A DNA stretch of 8,030 nucleotides from Halieaceae bacterium (lineage in GTDB: Bacteria > Pseudomonadota > Gammaproteobacteria > Pseudomonadales > Halieaceae). The translations under genes were made by a program, and so were the position numbers. Within the stretch, counting starts at the first letter, position 1. Each line of letters opens with the position of its first letter. Location: assembly GCA_018666295.1 (NCBI GenBank), contig JABIZW010000272.1, positions 1-8,030 of the forward strand, given 5' to 3'. Positions 6,039-8,030 of this stretch are shown here, piece by piece. Below the pieces are notes generated by a model. It saw only the letters and a list, made by a program, of their open reading frames with translations, searched no databases and was not told where the DNA came from.

Positions 6039-6842
6039 ATGGCCACTCTACCTAAAACAAAAACCTTAGCGCTGTCGCTGGATGCGGGTTGGCTCACCGT
6101 CTGGTTCAATCAACCGGAACAGCGCAACCCATTAACAGACGAGGCTGTGGAGGATCTGGCCGCCGTTATCGAGTCGATTAAGGATCAGCGCGATATTCGC
6201 GGTATGACGATACGCGGCAAAGGCGGCTTTTTTTGTGCGGGGGGCGATCTCAAGGGCTTTAAAGCGATGGCCACGGGTGCGACACAAGACGCGATGCGAA
6301 TGAGTCGCCGTATTGGAGACGTTCTTGCTGAGTTGAATGCATTACCGCAGGTGACGGTCGCCGTTATCGAGGGTGCGGCAATGGCAGGCGGCTTGGGCGT
6401 CGCCTGTTGCTGCGACGTTACGGTAGGGCTACGCGATGCTAAATTCGGATTTTCAGAGACTCGAATTGGGATCACGCCGGCACAAATAGCGCGCTATGTG
6501 TTGCAAAAATGCGGTTACTCCACGGGTCGTCGATTAATGCTCACAGCCGCCCGATTTAAGGGTGAAGAGGCCCGAGCACTGGGCGTTTTGGACTTTGTTG
6601 CGAGTAATACTCAAGAGCTAGAGGCCCTCGAGCAACGGGTTAAACAAGACGTGCTCGAGTGTGCGCCCGGTGCAGTAGCGGCGTGCAAAGCCCTAATCAT
6701 TGGGATGCCTACAACGCCTGATGAACAGAAAGTGGAGTTTGCAGCCATGAACTTTAGTGGCTGCCTGCAGGGAGATGAGGGCAAAGAGGGCGTGGCGTCC
6801 TTCATCGAGAAGCGCAAACCCAACTGGCACATGGAGATTTAA
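6039..6842 (+). CDS. atuE: Enoyl-CoA hydratase/isomerase family protein, probable isohexenylglutaconyl-CoA hydratase
   Basis: This 267-residue protein has the crotonase fold. Seen are FNQPEQRNPLTDE (23-35), the oxyanion-hole loop GGFFCAGGDL (62-71), the second loop GAAMAGGLGVACCCD (112-126) and FGFSETRIGITPAQIARYV (136-154). Of the two catalytic glutamates of classical enoyl-CoA hydratase, the second is present (E140 in SETRIG), while the position of the first appears to be glycine (G120). The TPAQIA stretch resembles AtuE-type enzymes. In the Atu pathway AtuE hydrates isohexenylglutaconyl-CoA, the product of geranyl-CoA carboxylase, which agrees with its place between the two carboxylase genes. 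The ATG at 6039 is preferred because GAGG (6027-6030) lies 8 bases upstream. An in-frame GTG at 6033 overlaps the atuC stop but is only 2 bases from that site. The gene begins 2 bases after atuC and runs into the next gene with a TAATG overlap. The family is certain; the precise substrate is inferred from context. Confidence 0.82.
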   Translation: MATLPKTKTLALSLDAGWLTVWFNQPEQRNPLTDEAVEDLAAVIESIKDQRDIRGMTIRGKGGFFCAGGDLKGFKAMATGATQDAMRMSRRIGDVLAELNALPQVTVAVIEGAAMAGGLGVACCCDVTVGLRDAKFGFSETRIGITPAQIARYVLQKCGYSTGRRLMLTAARFKGEEARALGVLDFVASNTQELEALEQRVKQDVLECAPGAVAACKALIIGMPTTPDEQKVEFAAMNFSGCLQGDEGKEGVASFIEKRKPNWHMEI

Positions 6843-8030
6843 TGATGAAGTCACTGACAACTCTGCTCGTGGCCAACCGCGGAGAAATTGCGGTGCGTAT
6901 TATGCGAACTGCGAAAAGGATGGGCATCAGGACCGTTGCCGTTTACTCAGAGGCTGACGCAGACGCGATGCACGTGCGTGAGGCGGACCAGTCAATTTGT
7001 ATCGGACCTGCACCGGTTGCGGAGTCTTATTTGCAAATCAATGCGATCCTCGACGCCGCGGATCGCACTGGCGCCGATTGCATTCACCCCGGATACGGCT
7101 TTTTGTCTGAGAACCAAGCCTTTGCGTCGGCTTGTGAAGCGCGCAATATTGAGTTTATTGGACCGCCAAACGCCGCGATTGAGGTGATGGGCGACAAGGC
7201 ACGTGCGAAGCGAGCCATGATAGACGCCAGTGTTCCTTGTGTGCCGGGTTATCAAGGCAATGATCAGTCAAACGCGACACTGATCGCCGAGGCGAACAAG
7301 ATTGGCATGCCTGTAATGGTCAAAGCCGCGGCTGGGGGAGGTGGTCGTGGCATGCGGTTGGTTCACGATGCTTCAGATCTGGAGTCAGCGATCGAGCTGG
7401 CACAATCTGAAGCGCACAATGCCTTTGGATCCAGCGAGTTGATCATTGAAAAGGCGGTGGTGCGTCCAAGGCATGTTGAGATCCAAGTGTTCGCCGATAA
7501 GTTGGGTAATACGATTTACCTTGGAGAGCGTGATTGTTCTATTCAGCGCCGCCATCAAAAGGTGGTGGAAGAAGCGCCGTGTCCGGTCATGACGCCCGAG
7601 TTGCGACTGGCCATGGGGCAGGCAGCGGTCGAGGCGGCCAAGGCTGTTGATTATGTGGGTGCGGGAACGGTTGAGTTTCTGCTTGATGAGGCGGGTGAAT
7701 TCTATTTCCTTGAGATGAATACGCGCCTTCAGGTCGAGCATCCAGTGACTGAAATGGTCACAGGCTATGATCTGGTCGAGTGGCAGATTCGCGTGGCACG
7801 GGGCGAAACACTGCCGGCAGAACAGGACGATATTGAACTGTTTGGGCACGCCATTGAAGTGCGTCTTTACGCTGAGGATCCCACTGCGGGGTTTTTGCCC
7901 AGCACCGGTGATATCAAGTTGTTTTCTGTGCCTGAGGGAGCGGGCATCCGCGTCGATTCAGGCGTGGAGACGGGTGATGAAGTGACGCCATTTTACGACG
8001 CGATGATCGCTAAAGTGATTACTTATGGAG
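6842..8030 (+). CDS. atuF: Acyl-CoA carboxylase alpha (biotin carboxylase) subunit, AtuF-like, N-terminal 396 residues (3' end outside window)
   Basis: This subunit carboxylates biotin using ATP and bicarbonate and carries the biotin itself. The frame is open from the ATG at 6842 to the window end with no stop. It gives 396 residues of a protein normally about 650-670 long. Visible are the N-terminal biotin carboxylase fold (LLVANRGEIAVRI, 8-20; IHPGYGFLSEN, 81-91), the ATP-grasp glycine loop KAAAGGGGRGM (161-171), ERDCSIQRRHQKVVEEAP (229-246) and the catalytic EMNTRLQVEHPVTEMVTG (291-308), with the arginine of NTR and the glutamate of QVEH in place. The C-terminal biotin carboxylase domain (HAIEVRLYAEDP) has begun; the BT and biotinyl domains lie beyond 8030. 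The start overlaps the previous stop as TAATG. A second ATG at 6845 is equally possible, and GGAG (6833-6836) lies 5 or 8 bases ahead. AtuF rather than LiuD is inferred from the operon. Confidence 0.88.
   Translation, partial: MMKSLTTLLVANRGEIAVRIMRTAKRMGIRTVAVYSEADADAMHVREADQSICIGPAPVAESYLQINAILDAADRTGADCIHPGYGFLSENQAFASACEARNIEFIGPPNAAIEVMGDKARAKRAMIDASVPCVPGYQGNDQSNATLIAEANKIGMPVMVKAAAGGGGRGMRLVHDASDLESAIELAQSEAHNAFGSSELIIEKAVVRPRHVEIQVFADKLGNTIYLGERDCSIQRRHQKVVEEAPCPVMTPELRLAMGQAAVEAAKAVDYVGAGTVEFLLDEAGEFYFLEMNTRLQVEHPVTEMVTGYDLVEWQIRVARGETLPAEQDDIELFGHAIEVRLYAEDPTAGFLPSTGDIKLFSVPEGAGIRVDSGVETGDEVTPFYDAMIAKVITYG

Noticed and set aside
6992..7849. Minus-strand open frames of 87 and 154 codons opposite the biotin carboxylase gene
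   Set aside because: They are antisense shadows of a strongly conserved plus-strand coding sequence and show no recognisable family features or ribosome binding sites.
4414..8030. Reading the cluster as a leucine/isovalerate (liu) methylcrotonyl-CoA carboxylase operon
   Set aside because: No isovaleryl-CoA dehydrogenase gene precedes the carboxylase and no HMG-CoA lyase gene is seen, while an AtuA gene leads the operon. An Atu-type role is the better fit, although the carboxylase family alone would allow either.
1..8030. Mobile elements, CRISPR arrays, tRNA genes or attachment sites
   Set aside because: No repeat-spacer pattern, transposase or integrase motif, cloverleaf or long direct/inverted repeat was found by reading both strands. 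Coding style looks uniform across the window.

Overview
The window reads as ordinary, densely packed chromosome from a gammaproteobacterium. The moderately GC-rich base use, a pyrF gene followed by a small ComEA-like gene, and an acyclic-terpene-type catabolic operon suggest a Pseudomonas-like or marine Halieaceae-like relative. That placement is an inference from gene content; no rRNA or other taxonomic marker is present. Nearly all the DNA is coding, and no gene-free stretch exceeds about 150 bases. No tRNA, rRNA, insertion sequence, CRISPR array or prophage gene was seen.

Left part (1-1799, plus strand): the 3' end of pyrF (orotidine 5'-phosphate decarboxylase), a 96-residue exported helix-hairpin-helix protein related to ComEA with a clear intrinsic terminator behind it, and a complete DHH-family phosphoesterase. 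The DHH gene converges on the next gene, and the two stop codons overlap.

Right part (1796-8030): a divergently transcribed TetR-family regulator (minus strand) faces an operon of four plus-strand genes. These encode an AtuA-family protein, the carboxyltransferase (beta) subunit of an acyl-CoA carboxylase, a crotonase-family enoyl-CoA hydratase, and the biotin-carrying (alpha) subunit, which is cut by the window end. Order and content match the core of the atu (acyclic terpene utilization) cluster known from Pseudomonas (atuR-atuA-...-atuC-...-atuE-atuF), but no atuB or atuD-like gene lies between them. In the known pathway, the carboxylase adds CO2 to the gamma-methyl carbon of cis-geranyl-CoA, the hydratase hydrates the resulting isohexenylglutaconyl-CoA, and later cleavage removes the methyl branch as acetate or acetyl-CoA, so that beta-oxidation can proceed. 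The four genes are spaced or overlapped by only a few bases and look translationally coupled.

The roughly 140-base divergent intergenic region holds a perfect 17-bp palindrome (GCTCATTA-T-TAATGAGC, 2567-2583) and further ATGAG/CTCAT half-sites spaced about one helical turn apart. This is the most likely binding site of the TetR regulator. The main open questions are the true substrate of this reduced Atu-like system, the role of AtuA, and the unusual catalytic residues of the hydratase.
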